37,202 nt of DNA from a virus (IMGVR_UViG_3300046513_000114:1-37202); one strand, 5' to 3'; positions 21,082 to 30,680 are shown, counted from the stretch's first letter. Notes: generated by a model from the letters alone, not told the origin. Numbers and translations are program-made.

Positions 21082-21717
21082 ATGCCGATGACGACCTCGA
21101 ACTTCCCCGCCAGCCTGAAACTGACGCTGGCCTATGAGGGCGGCTATTCGAACCATCCGAAGGATCCGGGCGCTGCAACCATGCGCGGGATCACTCAGGC
21201 GGTGTACGACGACGACCGCAGCGACCGGCGCCTGCCGAAGCGCGACGTCCGCCAGATCACCGATGCCGAAGTAGAGGCAATCTATCACCGGCGGTACTGG
21301 GACCTGGTCCACGGCGACGAGCTGCCCACCGGCGTCGATTACACGGTGTTCGACTTCGCGGTGAACTCGGGTGTTCGCACCGCAGCTCGCAAGCTGCAGG
21401 AGATAGTTGGCGCGGTCGCCGACGGAGCCATTGGGGCGAAGACGGTCGATGCCGTGGGCAGGTTCGTCGCCTCCCGTGGTGCCGTGGTCCTCGTCGTGCT
21501 GCTCTGCAGGGCGCGGATGGAGTACCTGCGTAGCCTGGACACCTTCTCGACCTTCGGGAAGGGCTGGCAGGCGCGCGTTATGGGCGCACTGGACGGACAG
21601 CAGGATGGCGACACGGGCGTGATCGATCGCGCTGCGGCCATGGTCATAGATAAACCGGCACGCCCGCCCGCCACCGTGGCGGAAACGCCGAAAACGTATA
21701 GCGCGGTGGAATCGTGA
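21082..21717 (+). CDS. Endolysin, GH108-type muramidase
   Basis: About 211 aa. FPASLKLTLAYEGGYSNHPK then DPGAATMRGITQAVYD is the GH108 signature; Glu19 of YEGGY is the catalytic acid. FDFAVNSGVRTAARKLQEIV and DGAIGAKTVDAV form the C-terminal peptidoglycan-binding (PG_binding_3) part. It cuts the glycan backbone once released by the holin. No signal sequence. Start uncertain (ATG 21082 or 21088), no clear ribosome site. Overlaps the holin start by 1 nt. Confidence 0.92.
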   Translation: MPMTTSNFPASLKLTLAYEGGYSNHPKDPGAATMRGITQAVYDDDRSDRRLPKRDVRQITDAEVEAIYHRRYWDLVHGDELPTGVDYTVFDFAVNSGVRTAARKLQEIVGAVADGAIGAKTVDAVGRFVASRGAVVLVVLLCRARMEYLRSLDTFSTFGKGWQARVMGALDGQQDGDTGVIDRAAAMVIDKPARPPATVAETPKTYSAVES

Positions 21718-22055
21718 TGGGCCCGGAAGATCCTAACCACGGATGGCTACAGGCTGCGGCTTTCGCCACCTTCGCGACGCTTGCCGGCGTGTTGGGCCGA
21801 GTGGTCCGCACCCTGGACTCGCATCAACCCGTTCAATTCTGGCCGACGTGCGTGCAGGGGCTCGCGTCTGGCTTCGTGGGGCTGCTCGTGATGTGGCTAT
21901 GCCAGATCGCGGGGCTCAGCCTTCAGTGGACGGCTGTCACGGTCGGCATCAGCGGATGGCTCGGCGCGGAAGCGTCGATTCAAGTCATCCAGCGTGTCGT
22001 GTGGAAGCAGCTGGGCCTCAATCGGAGCAAAGACAATGATCAACCTCCTGCGTAG
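21717..22055 (+). CDS. Holin
   Basis: 112 aa with three likely membrane helices (about 11-30, 46-66, 72-90) and a basic C terminus (VVWKQLGLNRSKDN). The pattern is that of LydA/phage_holin_3-type holins. It forms inner-membrane holes that free the endolysin. The start TGATG overlaps the endolysin stop. Confidence 0.82.
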   Translation: MGPEDPNHGWLQAAAFATFATLAGVLGRVVRTLDSHQPVQFWPTCVQGLASGFVGLLVMWLCQIAGLSLQWTAVTVGISGWLGAEASIQVIQRVVWKQLGLNRSKDNDQPPA

Positions 22056-22512
22056 TGCCTGGACCTTCCTGACGTCGAAGGCCCGCCTGATCATCGAATA
22101 CGGGCTGATCGCCGCCTTCGTGGCGCTCGCCGGCTGGTCGGTCGCCACCTGGTGGATCAACCGGGACACGGTGAACTCGCTGTCCGCGAGCGTGACGGAC
22201 CTCTCCGGGCAACTGGGCGGGGTCACCCACGACCTGAACGCCCAGGTGGAAGCGAATCGGGATCAGGACACGGCGATCGCCGAGCTGAAGCGCCTAAGGG
22301 CGATCGACAGCAAGGCGCTGGATGAGCTTCAAGGCGAGCTGAGCAAGGCCGACACCAAGGGCGACAACGTGCGCCGAAAGGTCGCCGAGCTGGAGAAGAG
22401 CAATGCGGATGCGAAAGCCCTACTGGATACTGCTGTGCCTCCTGACCTTGGCTGCGTGCTCGACGGCACCCCGTGCCCCGGCACCGGTGGTCACCAGCCG
22501 CACGGTGGTTGA
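22036..22512 (+). CDS. Inner-membrane spanin (Rz-like)
   Basis: 158 aa, one N-terminal membrane helix (about 18-40), then a long helical periplasmic part (about 45-145) with many charged residues. GGAG lies about 9 nt before the ATG. It overlaps the holin end by 20 nt and the o-spanin start by 110 nt. It joins the outer-membrane lipoprotein to fuse both membranes at the end of lysis. Confidence 0.85.
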   Translation: MINLLRSAWTFLTSKARLIIEYGLIAAFVALAGWSVATWWINRDTVNSLSASVTDLSGQLGGVTHDLNAQVEANRDQDTAIAELKRLRAIDSKALDELQGELSKADTKGDNVRRKVAELEKSNADAKALLDTAVPPDLGCVLDGTPCPGTGGHQPHGG

Positions 22513-22717
22513 GACCGCCAAGCCCGGCGAAGGCCTGCTGAAGCTCTGCGAAGCACCGGTGTTCAAGCCGACCCTCGTGGTGGGCGACATTCAAGAGAAC
22601 AAGACCCGGGCTGAGGTCGCCTTCGACAAGTGCGCGGCGCGGATGCGCTGCCTTGTCTGGTGGGTGAGTGAAGCCGGGCATGACACGCCGCCGGCAGAGT
22701 GCGCCTCAAGCCACTGA
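22403..22717 (+). CDS. Outer-membrane spanin lipoprotein (Rz1-like)
   Basis: 104 aa, read in the +1 frame from within Rz. The signal MRMRKPYWILLCLLTLAAC ends in a lipobox (LAAC, Cys19), followed by a Pro/Ala-rich stretch (STAPRAPAPVV). An unusually long C-terminal part continues past the end of Rz and has four cysteines. It pairs with the Rz-like protein. Confidence 0.87.
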   Translation: MRMRKPYWILLCLLTLAACSTAPRAPAPVVTSRTVVETAKPGEGLLKLCEAPVFKPTLVVGDIQENKTRAEVAFDKCAARMRCLVWWVSEAGHDTPPAECASSH

Positions 22718-22733
22718 GGAGGACCGAGGGCGC

Positions 22734-23288
22734 TTAATCGACGTAGGACATGCCGGGCGGTGGGCTGGGTCGCTGCGGCTTCGATGGGACGATGTTGTGG
22801 AGGCGACAAAACTCGAGAGCGAGGGCCGTAAGGCCGTATCCGTACCCCAGCCCCATATGAATCGGTTCCACTTTAATCCACCGGGCTTCGGCGAGTGTCT
22901 CGATAGCAAGCTGGATGTCTCGCCTTCCAACGTGGGCAGGAGCGAGCTTGGCTATGTGCTCGACCAGGGCATCGTCTTCGACGGCTTGGTCCGTGGCGCG
23001 CATAACCGCGATCACGGCTTCCGCCACTTCATCCGGAACATACCGACGCGGGCTGAAATATTGCTTGCGACGGCTGCGTGCTCGTATCCACAGCCCCAAA
23101 GCTGAGAGCAGCGCCATGGCAGAGAAGCTCACAACAAGCCATAAGGGAACCGTCACTGGCTGCACTAGCGCCGCGGTGAACGGTTTGATGTCCTTGAGCG
23201 CTGCACCCGCGGTGATGATGCCGGTACTCGCTACCGTGCCGAGAATGGCTACCGTCAATGGATGGGATAGGAAGGCCTTCAGACCCAT
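22734..23288 (-). CDS. Two-segment membrane protein, candidate moron
   Basis: 184 aa. Two membrane helices (about 10-32 and 46-68), then RARSRRKQY and a cytoplasmic domain of about 110 aa with VADEV-type helices and IQLAIETLAEARWIKVEPIH, which looks like a winged-helix ending. AGGGG lies about 7 nt before the ATG. It is inserted against the late operon between lysis and packaging genes, a common site for genes expressed in the lysogen. Function unknown; immunity or exclusion is an inference. Confidence 0.75.
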   Translation of the reverse strand: MGLKAFLSHPLTVAILGTVASTGIITAGAALKDIKPFTAALVQPVTVPLWLVVSFSAMALLSALGLWIRARSRRKQYFSPRRYVPDEVAEAVIAVMRATDQAVEDDALVEHIAKLAPAHVGRRDIQLAIETLAEARWIKVEPIHMGLGYGYGLTALALEFCRLHNIVPSKPQRPSPPPGMSYVD

Positions 23289-23340
23289 TTAGTTCCCCTG
23301 CGTATCCCGCGGTGCGGGAGCGACGTCCCAAGGATAGTAG

Positions 23341-23991
23341 ATGCCAAGCCACGAAAAAAAGGCGCCTGACTGGGAGCGAATCGAAGCCGACTACAGGGCG
23401 GGGCTCCTCTCCGTCCGAGAGATTGCCGTAGCCCAAGGCGTCTCACACGTCGCCATCGGCAAGCGTGCCAAGCGCGATGGGTGGGAGCGCGACCTAGGCG
23501 CGAAGATCAAGGCCAAGGCCGAGGCACTGGTTACCAGTAGGACGGTTACCAAAGAGGTTACCGCTCAGAGGGTGGCAACCGACCGGGCGATCATTGAGGC
23601 AAACGCCGAGGTCATCGCCAACGTCCGTATCCAGCATCGGCAGGACATTGGCCGGGCTCGCACGCTGGCCATGGGCTTGCTGGCGGAGCTGGAGATCCAG
23701 ACATCGAATCGTGAGCTTCTCGAAGAGCTTGGTGAGGTGCTGGGTGGAACGGATACAGAGTCCGGCCTGTCCGACAAGATGATCGCGCTGTACCAGGCGG
23801 TAACCAGCCTGCCGGGTCGGACCAAGACAATGAAGGATCTCGGCGACACGCTGCACAAGCTCATCGGGCTGGAGCGTGACGCCTACAACATAGGTTCCGC
23901 CGGCGACAGTCCGCCGGGCGGTGGTCAGGTGGTGGCAGTCGATGCGCAACAAGTCGCAACCGCTCTCGCCAAGCTCAGAGCCGATTTCTGA
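23341..23991 (+). CDS. terS: Terminase small subunit
   Basis: 216 aa. [20 protein letters not shown] then GKRAKRDGW is the N-terminal HTH of small terminases; a helical oligomerisation part follows and the C terminus is flexible. It recognises phage DNA for packaging. AAGGA lies 7 nt upstream. Overlaps terL by 50 nt. Confidence 0.9.
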   Translation: MPSHEKKAPDWERIEADYRAGLLSVREIAVAQGVSHVAIGKRAKRDGWERDLGAKIKAKAEALVTSRTVTKEVTAQRVATDRAIIEANAEVIANVRIQHRQDIGRARTLAMGLLAELEIQTSNRELLEELGEVLGGTDTESGLSDKMIALYQAVTSLPGRTKTMKDLGDTLHKLIGLERDAYNIGSAGDSPPGGGQVVAVDAQQVATALAKLRADF

Positions 23992-25519
23992 CGACCCGGT
24001 CTATCACGAGGTCCTGAAGCAGGAGTGCGAGCGCGACCACCTGATGTTCACCCGGGTGTTCTTCAAACACCGGCAGGGCATCAAGTTCCGCGTCAACTGG
24101 CACCACGTGCTGCTCTCTGAGGAGATCGAACGGGTCATAGAAGGCAAGACGCAGAACTTGGTGATCAACGTGCCCCCGGGCTCGTCGAAGACCGAGATGG
24201 TGGCGATCAACCTGATGGCGCGCGGTCTCGCGCGGAACCATCGGGCGCGCTTCCTGCACATCTCGTACTCCGATGACCTGGCGCTGCTCAACTCGCAGAC
24301 CGCGAAAGAGCTGGTGCAATCCGATGAGTTCCAAGCGCTGTGGCCGCTGGCGATCGCCGACGATGCAAAGGCAAAGAAGCGCTGGAACGTGGTGGTCGAC
24401 GGTAAGAAGGCCGGTGGTGTCTACGCCGTCAGCCTTGGCGGCCAGATCACCGGCTTCCGCGCCGGGCACATGGATGACGGGTGGCAGGGCGCGATCGTCA
24501 TAGACGACCCGCTGAAGCCCGAGGACGCATACAGCAAGCCGAAGCGCACCGCGGCCAACCGCCGCCTGCTCTCGACGGTGAAGAGCCGAAAGGCAAACCC
24601 GCGCACGCCGATTATCGTGATCATGCAGCGCTTGGCCGATCAGGATGTCTCCGGCTTCATCGCCGCGGGTAACCTGCCCGGCGAGTGGCGCCACGTGGTG
24701 ATCCCTGCGCTGATCGACGACGCCTACGTTGCCAACCTGCCCGAGCACATCCGGGGAATGGTGGACAGCGGCGAGCGGGACGAGAAAGGCCGCTTCAGCT
24801 ACTGGCCCTACAAGGAGCCTCTAGACGACCTGCTGGCAATGGAAAAGGGAGCGCTCGCTGATCAGGACGGCGCGAAGGTCTCGCGGTTCGTGTTCAACGC
24901 GCAGTACCAGCAACGGCCGACGGCTCTGGGCGGAGACATCATCAAGACGGCGCACTTCGGTCGCTGGTCGGTGCTGCCTCGCCTGGTCGCACGCAAGATA
25001 TTCGCCGACACGGCCCAGAAGACGGCGGAGCGCAACGACTACAGCGTGTTCCTACACGTCGGACTGGGCGACGACGGCAAGCTCTACCTGTTGGACCTGC
25101 TGCGCGGGAAGTGGGAGGCGCCGGAGCTACGGCGGCGTGCCTTCGACTTCTGGGCGAAGCACAAGCCTTATGACCACAAGCTCGGCACGCCGCTGCGAAA
25201 GCTGATGATCGAGGACAAGGCCAGCGGCACCGGCCTCATTCAGGACATCAAGAAGGGCGAGCCGGGAAAGGGCGTCATCCCCGTGGAGGGCATCCAGCGG
25301 TCCACGGACAAGCTCACGCGCGCCATGGACGTCGTGTCCTACATCGAGTCGGGATACGTCATGTTGCCCGCCGATGCTCCCTGGGTGAATGACTTCCTCG
25401 CCGAGTGCGAGGCCTTCACCGCCGACGACACGCACGAGCACGACGATCAGATCGACCCGCTGGTCGACGCCATCAACGACATGCTGGCAAACGGCAGCAA
25501 GAACTGGAGCTGGGTATGA
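23942..25519 (+). CDS. terL: Terminase large subunit
   Basis: About 525 aa. Walker A PPGSSKT at 78-84 and Walker B AIVIDDP at 184-190 mark the packaging ATPase; the C-terminal part is an RNase H-like nuclease with [27 protein letters not shown] and [11 protein letters not shown]. The ATG 23942 (AGGTGG upstream) is chosen over a GTG at 23921. 4-nt overlap with the portal gene. Confidence 0.95.
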   Translation: MRNKSQPLSPSSEPISDDPVYHEVLKQECERDHLMFTRVFFKHRQGIKFRVNWHHVLLSEEIERVIEGKTQNLVINVPPGSSKTEMVAINLMARGLARNHRARFLHISYSDDLALLNSQTAKELVQSDEFQALWPLAIADDAKAKKRWNVVVDGKKAGGVYAVSLGGQITGFRAGHMDDGWQGAIVIDDPLKPEDAYSKPKRTAANRRLLSTVKSRKANPRTPIIVIMQRLADQDVSGFIAAGNLPGEWRHVVIPALIDDAYVANLPEHIRGMVDSGERDEKGRFSYWPYKEPLDDLLAMEKGALADQDGAKVSRFVFNAQYQQRPTALGGDIIKTAHFGRWSVLPRLVARKIFADTAQKTAERNDYSVFLHVGLGDDGKLYLLDLLRGKWEAPELRRRAFDFWAKHKPYDHKLGTPLRKLMIEDKASGTGLIQDIKKGEPGKGVIPVEGIQRSTDKLTRAMDVVSYIESGYVMLPADAPWVNDFLAECEAFTADDTHEHDDQIDPLVDAINDMLANGSKNWSWV

Positions 25520-26970
25520 GCCGACGCAACCGCCGTGGCGGACAGAAAGCCGCGGCGACGACGTCGGACAGGCGCCGGACCTCGTCGTCTGACAGTCTTC
25601 AGAACCTCGTTGCAGGCCTCGGTGACGCCCGCGACAAGGCGAGCTATAGCCGCTATGTCATGGGTCGGGTCATCGAGCAGCAGGAGCTGGAAACGCTGTA
25701 CCGCACGAACTGGATCGCCGGTAAGGTCGTAGACATCCCGGCGGCTGACATGACGCGGGCGTGGGTCACGCGCAAGACGGCGTTGACCGACGAGCAGATG
25801 AAACCGTTCTACGCCCTTGAGAAGCGGCTGAAGCTGAAGGCCAAAGTTCGGGACGCTCTCGCCTGGGGTCGTCTCTACGGCGGCTCCGCGATCTTCATCC
25901 ACGTGAAAGGTCAGGATCCGAAGTCGCCACTTGACCCCGCCACGGTGCAGCAGGGCGCGAACGTGTCGCTGCACGTCTTCGACCGATATCGCGCTACGCG
26001 TGGTGGCGGGTCGGTGGTGCAGGACCCGATCAGCGAGATGTTCGGCCAGCCGGACACGTTCCGGATCGCCGGGACCTCGCTGGAGGTACATCACAGCCGC
26101 ATGATCCAGTTTCAAGGCGCCGAGCTGCCTTGGCAGCAGTACGTCACTAACGGTTACTGGCACGACTCGGCGATCCAGCGCCTGTATGACTCGCTGACGC
26201 GCTACGACACGGTCACGCAGGGCACGGCCTCGATGTTCTTCGAAGCGGTGGTCGACGTGCTGAAGGTCGCCGGCCTGGGCGAGATGCTCTCGACCGACGA
26301 GGGCACGGACCTGGTCAAGAAGCGCTTCGGCCTCGCGGCCATGATGAAGTCGTTCAACCGGGTCCTGCTGATCGACGGCAACGATGACCACAGCCAGAAG
26401 ACCAACAGCTTCGCCGGCGTGAAGGACGTCATACAGCAGTTCATGAGCGATATCGCGGGCGGTGCCGACATTCCGGCCACCCGCCTGTTCGGTAAGTCGC
26501 CGGACGGCATGAACGCCTCGGGTGACAGCGACACGCGGAACTACTACGACCGAGTAAGCGCCGATCAAGAGGACAAGGTGCGGCCTCCGCTGGAGCTTCT
26601 GGACGAGGTGATCTTCCGAGCCAGCATCGGTGTCTACCCCGACGATCTGGAGACGACATTCAACCCGCTCTGGCAGATGTCGGACACGGAGAAGGCCGCG
26701 CTCGAGAAGACCCGCGCCGACCGCGACGCCGTCTACCTGACCAACGGGGTCGTGTCCGAGGGCGTGGTAGCGGCCGAGCTGTTGGAGAACGGCACGTACT
26801 CGAAGATGACCCCGCGTGACGTGGAGCTGGCGAAGCAACTCGCCGGCCCGGTGGACGACCCTGATGCTGACCCTGCCGCAACTATTGAAGCACCAGGGTC
26901 GAAAGATCCGGCGACGCAAGTTGCGTCCGACCCGGCCCAGCCGATCGGCGGAGGCGTCGTACAGGTCTGA
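25516..26970 (+). CDS. Portal protein (DUF1073 type)
   Basis: 484 aa. [20 protein letters not shown], then [24 protein letters not shown] and [20 protein letters not shown] are all hallmarks of DUF1073 portals. Twelve copies form the ring through which DNA is packaged. Domain databases may call this family after an anti-CBASS protein; in this context it is the portal. The C-terminal 36 codons overlap the next gene. Confidence 0.92.
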   Translation: MSRRNRRGGQKAAATTSDRRRTSSSDSLQNLVAGLGDARDKASYSRYVMGRVIEQQELETLYRTNWIAGKVVDIPAADMTRAWVTRKTALTDEQMKPFYALEKRLKLKAKVRDALAWGRLYGGSAIFIHVKGQDPKSPLDPATVQQGANVSLHVFDRYRATRGGGSVVQDPISEMFGQPDTFRIAGTSLEVHHSRMIQFQGAELPWQQYVTNGYWHDSAIQRLYDSLTRYDTVTQGTASMFFEAVVDVLKVAGLGEMLSTDEGTDLVKKRFGLAAMMKSFNRVLLIDGNDDHSQKTNSFAGVKDVIQQFMSDIAGGADIPATRLFGKSPDGMNASGDSDTRNYYDRVSADQEDKVRPPLELLDEVIFRASIGVYPDDLETTFNPLWQMSDTEKAALEKTRADRDAVYLTNGVVSEGVVAAELLENGTYSKMTPRDVELAKQLAGPVDDPDADPAATIEAPGSKDPATQVASDPAQPIGGGVVQV

Positions 26971-27709
26971 CCTGCTGGATCTGGTCGCGCAGATGCGGGC
27001 CGCTGTCATCGAAGAGGTGTTGCCGGTCCTGCGGTCGGAGCCATCGCTCACGCGTGACGCTCCGGCCGACGGTGGCGGATCATTTGGGGTCAGCTTCGCT
27101 GAGGCAGTGGAGCGCTCGCTGGCGAATGCCTCGAAGCGATTCGGCGGGATCGATCAGTGGGCTTCACGCGTTGCCGCAGCCGCGGCCGGGCGTGTCGACA
27201 AGCAGGCCACCACCACCATCGTCAGCTCGGTGCGGAGCGCCTTCGGGATCGACATCACGCCGCTGATGTCCATGTCCGACGTGCGGGCCACGATCAACCT
27301 GGCGAAGGCCGCGAACGTCAGCCTCATAAAGTCGGTGCACAGCACCTACTTCGACAAGATCGGCAACGCAGTGTTGTCCGGCGTCACGCAGGGCAGGCGG
27401 GCGTCTGACCTTGCCGACGACATCGAGAAGATCACCGGCGTCACCGAGTCAAGGGCAAAGCTCATCGCCCGGGACCAGACAGGAAAGATGAACAGCGCGA
27501 TCACCAAGGCGCGCCACGGGGAGCTCGGGTTGACCGAGTACACGTGGCAGACCTCGGAGGACGAGCGCGTGCGCGACTCACACGCCGCGCATGACGGACA
27601 GGTCTTTCGGTGGGACGACCCGCCGGCGGACACGGGACACCCCGGCGAAGACATTCAGTGCCGGTGCGTGGCGATCCCCTACGTGAAGATCGAAGACGAC
27701 GACGAATGA
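26864..27709 (+). CDS. MuF-like minor head protein
   Basis: 281 aa. The C-terminal part IARDQTGKMNSAITKARH, then YTWQTSEDERVRDSHAAHDG and HPGEDIQCRC is the phage_Mu_F signature. The N terminus ([20 protein letters not shown]) is also seen in such proteins, which supports the start at 26864 despite a 107-nt overlap with portal and no strong ribosome site. It is a minor capsid protein probably acting near the portal. Confidence 0.88.
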   Translation: MLTLPQLLKHQGRKIRRRKLRPTRPSRSAEASYRSDLLDLVAQMRAAVIEEVLPVLRSEPSLTRDAPADGGGSFGVSFAEAVERSLANASKRFGGIDQWASRVAAAAAGRVDKQATTTIVSSVRSAFGIDITPLMSMSDVRATINLAKAANVSLIKSVHSTYFDKIGNAVLSGVTQGRRASDLADDIEKITGVTESRAKLIARDQTGKMNSAITKARHGELGLTEYTWQTSEDERVRDSHAAHDGQVFRWDDPPADTGHPGEDIQCRCVAIPYVKIEDDDE

Positions 27710-28887
27710 AGCTGACCCTCGACCTTCTCAGTGCTCGCCGGATGACGGCCGAGGGCTACCTAATCGTGCCCGCGCGCATCGCGCGTGTCGGTACGCAGGA
27801 GTACCAGGCATCGGAGATAGGCCTCGACGGCGATCCGGATCGGTTTGTAAACGTCTACCGGCCGGAATCCGAAGTATTCGATCCGGAGGCGATTGCCTCG
27901 TTCGATGGCCTGCCCATCACGGACGATCACCCTGGCGAGTCAGTCACGGCCGACAACTGGGGCCAGTACGCGGTCGGCTTCGTACGCAACCCGCGTCGCG
28001 ATGGCGACTACCTCGTTTGCGACCTGTGCATCACCAAGCGCAGCGCGATCGACAAGATCAAGTCAGGGAAGGTCGAGCTCTCGGCCGGCTATGGCGCCGA
28101 TTACATAGACAAGCCTGGCACGACGGCGGACGGGCAACCGTACGACGCCATGCAGGCAAACATCCGCGGCAACCACGTAGCCATCGTGGACGCCGGTCGC
28201 TGCGGCCCTGCTTGCCGGGTGTCGGACAGCAAACCTCAAACCCGAACGGGAGAACCACCCATGGCAAAGCGCCGCATCACCGTGGACGGCATTAACCTCG
28301 AACTCGAAGAGACCGAGGCCAGTGCCGTCGAAAGCATCGCCAGCAAGCTGCAGGCCGCAACCACCCAGGTGGGTCAGCTGGAATCCGACCTCGACGCGGC
28401 CACCGCGCCGATCGACGTCGGCGGTTCGAACATGACCCCGCAGCAGATGGTCGCCGAGATCGCTCGCCTCAAGTCCGAGCTGGCCAAGGCGACGTCTGCC
28501 GACGAAGTGCCGGAAGCCCGTGACGCCGCTATCGCCGCCGCGACGAAGGTCATCGGAGACGCGAAGCGTCTCGTACCGGCCATCGTCACCGACTGCAAGC
28601 CGCTCAATGCGATCCGTCGCGAGGTCGTCGTTGCTGCCTACGCGAACCAGAAGCCGATGCTCGACGCCCTCCTGGGTGGCAAGGCTCCGGCCGATGCCGA
28701 CCAGGCGCACATCGACACGGCGTTCAACGTCCTGTCCGCGTCTGCCCCGGCCGCCGCGAACGTTGACGACGCGGCCAACGATCCGGTCGCCCGGGCGCTG
28801 GCCAGCCAGAAGCACGCCACCGCCGACGCGGAAGACCCGCGCGCGGCGTACGCCACCCGTCTGACCACCGCCTACAAGGGCAAGTAA
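27706..28887 (+). CDS. Prohead protease (DUF2213) fused to scaffold
   Basis: 393 aa. The first 185 residues are a DUF2213 protease with His75 in ITDDHPGES and Ser126 in KVELSAGYG as likely active site residues. The rest is an acidic helical scaffold-like part (EASAVESIASKLQAATTQVG onward) that also has its own start at 28261. It processes head proteins during assembly. Overlaps MuF by 4 nt. Confidence 0.85.
   Translation: MKLTLDLLSARRMTAEGYLIVPARIARVGTQEYQASEIGLDGDPDRFVNVYRPESEVFDPEAIASFDGLPITDDHPGESVTADNWGQYAVGFVRNPRRDGDYLVCDLCITKRSAIDKIKSGKVELSAGYGADYIDKPGTTADGQPYDAMQANIRGNHVAIVDAGRCGPACRVSDSKPQTRTGEPPMAKRRITVDGINLELEETEASAVESIASKLQAATTQVGQLESDLDAATAPIDVGGSNMTPQQMVAEIARLKSELAKATSADEVPEARDAAIAAATKVIGDAKRLVPAIVTDCKPLNAIRREVVVAAYANQKPMLDALLGGKAPADADQAHIDTAFNVLSASAPAAANVDDAANDPVARALASQKHATADAEDPRAAYATRLTTAYKGK
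28261..28887 (+). CDS. Nested in-frame scaffold protein
   Basis: An ATG at 28261 within the protease gene is preceded by GGGAG at 8 nt and opens a 208-aa protein (MAKRRITVDGINLELEETEA...) equal to the helical C-terminal part of the fusion. The linker before it (DSKPQTRTGEPP) is unstructured, and the new start looks like a natural N terminus. This is the arrangement of lambda C/Nu3. The second product is inferred. Confidence 0.6.
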   Translation: MAKRRITVDGINLELEETEASAVESIASKLQAATTQVGQLESDLDAATAPIDVGGSNMTPQQMVAEIARLKSELAKATSADEVPEARDAAIAAATKVIGDAKRLVPAIVTDCKPLNAIRREVVVAAYANQKPMLDALLGGKAPADADQAHIDTAFNVLSASAPAAANVDDAANDPVARALASQKHATADAEDPRAAYATRLTTAYKGK

Positions 28888-28897
28888 GGAGCAACCC

Positions 28898-29380
28898 ATG
28901 TCCCGTCCCGATCTCAGCACCTACGGCGGTCGCCTCCTCGATGAGGGCTACGCTGGCCAGGTCATCGACCTCAACAACCACAGTATCTTCAACTATCGCA
29001 ACGAGGGCGCCGCGGGCATCGACTTCGGCCTGTTCGTCGTTCGCGGCGCCGCTGCCGATACCTGCAAGCTGCCCGGCGCTGCCGGCGACAAGGTCGTCGG
29101 CGTCAGCGTGCGTCACTCGGTGGGCGTCGCCGACATCTCGGGCAACGTCCTCTACCTCCAGAACGCGATGGTTCCGGCGCTGGAGATCGGCCGCATCCGC
29201 GTCGTCTGCGAGAACGGCTGCAACCCGGGTGATCCCGTGTTCGTCCGCTACGCCGGCGCCGGTGTGCTTGGCGCGGGCCGCTCGGTGACCGTCGCGAACG
29301 AAACCCTCGCTTTCCCGGCTGCCGTCTGGGACAGCATCACCGCCGCCGGTGGCCTCGGCGTCATCCGCATCGTGAAGTAA
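28898..29380 (+). CDS. Capsid decoration / structural cement protein
   Basis: 160 aa, mostly beta strands with many Gly and Val (GIDFGLFVVRGAAADTCKLP, VVGVSVRHSVGVADISG). Protein size, composition and position just before the major capsid gene fit the Gp24-like cement protein family. AAGGAG lies 7 nt before the start. Confidence 0.75.
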   Translation: MSRPDLSTYGGRLLDEGYAGQVIDLNNHSIFNYRNEGAAGIDFGLFVVRGAAADTCKLPGAAGDKVVGVSVRHSVGVADISGNVLYLQNAMVPALEIGRIRVVCENGCNPGDPVFVRYAGAGVLGAGRSVTVANETLAFPAAVWDSITAAGGLGVIRIVK

Positions 29381-29393
29381 GGAAACCCTGCCC

Positions 29394-30374
29394 ATGAATT
29401 TCAACGAACTCCGTCGTCGGCAGGTGACCGACGCGGTCGCGCGTGCACTGGCCGGCTCCACCGGTATGCAGACCAACGACGCTCCGGAAGCCATGGCTTT
29501 CGTCGTGTCGCAGCTCGCGCATGTCGAGGCAACCGTCTACAAACGCGAGCATCAGCCGCTCCAGTACGAGGAGCTGGTGCCGATCGACACGTCGGCCGGT
29601 GATTATGCGACTTCAGTCGTCTACCAGATGTACGACTACGCTGGCCGTGGCAAGCGCCACAGTGGTCGTGGTAAGGACATCCCGAAGGTCGATGTGGCCT
29701 ACGCGCAGAAGACCGTCCCGGTCGTCCTGGGCGTGATCGGCTACGACTACTCGACCGAGGAACTGCGTCAGTCGGCGTTCCTGCGTAAGCCGCTGGATAC
29801 CTCCCGCGCCGAAGCTGCGATGGACGGCTACGAGCGTCACATCAACGATGTGGCCCTCTTCGGCGAGGACGAGCTGACCGGCCTATTCAACAACCCCTAC
29901 GTTCCCGTCGTTGCCCCCACCGTCACCGGTTGGATCGGTAAGGATCCGGACACGGTGGTCGCAGCGTTCAGCGCGCTGATCACGCAGATCTGGACCAACA
30001 GCAAGTTCGTCGAGATGCCGACGACCGTGCTGCTTCCCGGTACGGTTGTGGCGTGGATGGTGTCGACCCGCCTCCCGAACACGACGATGAACCTTCTCCA
30101 GTACGTCAAGGCGAACAACATTGCGAAGGTCGAGAAGAACATCGACCTCGACATTCGCACGGGTTATGACCTCGACACCGCGGGCGCCGGTGGCACGAAG
30201 CGCGCCATGATTTACACGAAAAACCCGAGCAAGCTGAAGATGCACTTGCCGATGCCGATCAAGTTCCTCCCACCGCAGGCCGACGGCCTGCTGTTCGAGG
30301 TGCCCGGCGAGTACAAGTACAGCGGCGTCGAGTTCATCTACCCGAAGTCGGCTCTCTACGCCGACGGCCTGTAA
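29394..30374 (+). CDS. Major capsid protein (DUF2184 type)
   Basis: 326 aa. YEELVPIDTSAGDYATSVVY, GVIGYDYSTEELRQSAFLRK, RAEAAMDGYERHINDVALFG and GLFNNPYVPV followed by LLPGTVVAWM fit DUF2184, the HK97-fold capsid or encapsulin-like family. The C terminus SGVEFIYPKSALYADGL is the usual end. AAGGAAA upstream. A terminator-like hairpin lies 17 nt downstream. Confidence 0.9.
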   Translation: MNFNELRRRQVTDAVARALAGSTGMQTNDAPEAMAFVVSQLAHVEATVYKREHQPLQYEELVPIDTSAGDYATSVVYQMYDYAGRGKRHSGRGKDIPKVDVAYAQKTVPVVLGVIGYDYSTEELRQSAFLRKPLDTSRAEAAMDGYERHINDVALFGEDELTGLFNNPYVPVVAPTVTGWIGKDPDTVVAAFSALITQIWTNSKFVEMPTTVLLPGTVVAWMVSTRLPNTTMNLLQYVKANNIAKVEKNIDLDIRTGYDLDTAGAGGTKRAMIYTKNPSKLKMHLPMPIKFLPPQADGLLFEVPGEYKYSGVEFIYPKSALYADGL

Positions 30375-30390
30375 GACCACCATCACCATG

Positions 30391-30421
30391 CGACGAAAGG
30401 CGGCTACGGCCGCCTTCGTCG
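30391..30421 (+). terminator. Strong hairpin after the capsid gene
   Basis: CGACGAAAGGCGGC (30391-30404) pairs with GCCGCCTTCGTCG (30409-30421) with one bulged A and loop TACG. Only TTT follows, so termination is partial at best. It could lower downstream transcription relative to the capsid gene or protect the capsid message. Confidence 0.65.
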
Positions 30422-30437
30422 TTTCCGGAGCATTGAA

Positions 30438-30680
30438 ATGGCGAAAGTCACTCTGAAGAACAACCGTCTCGGCGATCTCATCGTCGGCGACGTGATCATC
30501 CCGCGCGATGGCGGCACCGCCGAGGTCGAAGCGGATGCGCTGAAGGAACACAAGAAGAACCCGGCCGTCGAAGCCTGGTTCGACGACGGTTGGCTGGTCG
30601 AGGTGAAGGCTACGAAGGGCGACAAGGCCGAGAAGCCCGCCACGCCTCCGGCAAATCCTCCGGCCCCGCCGGCGCCCTGA
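30438..30680 (+). CDS. Unknown 80-aa head protein
   Basis: A beta-rich start (KVTLKNNRLGDLIVGDVIIP) and a Pro/Ala-rich, basic tail (EKPATPPANPPAPPAP). GGAG lies 7 nt before the ATG. Located between capsid and connector genes, probably a small head or neck component. No family is recognised. Confidence 0.7.
   Translation: MAKVTLKNNRLGDLIVGDVIIPRDGGTAEVEADALKEHKKNPAVEAWFDDGWLVEVKATKGDKAEKPATPPANPPAPPAP

Noticed and set aside
23305-23319. Hairpin TCCCGCGGTGCGGGA before terS as a fifth copy of the GCCGGC element
   Set aside because: Same size, but a different stem sequence, on the other strand and 13 nt away from the ribosome site; likely chance in GC-rich DNA.
25516-26970. Anti-CBASS function for the DUF1073 protein
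   Set aside because: Family naming in databases mixes Acb1-like and portal proteins; length, portal hallmarks and position after terL make it the portal.
25447-27051. 534-codon minus-strand open frame over the portal gene
   Set aside because: Antisense to a clearly recognisable portal protein; no ribosome site and no protein-like features.
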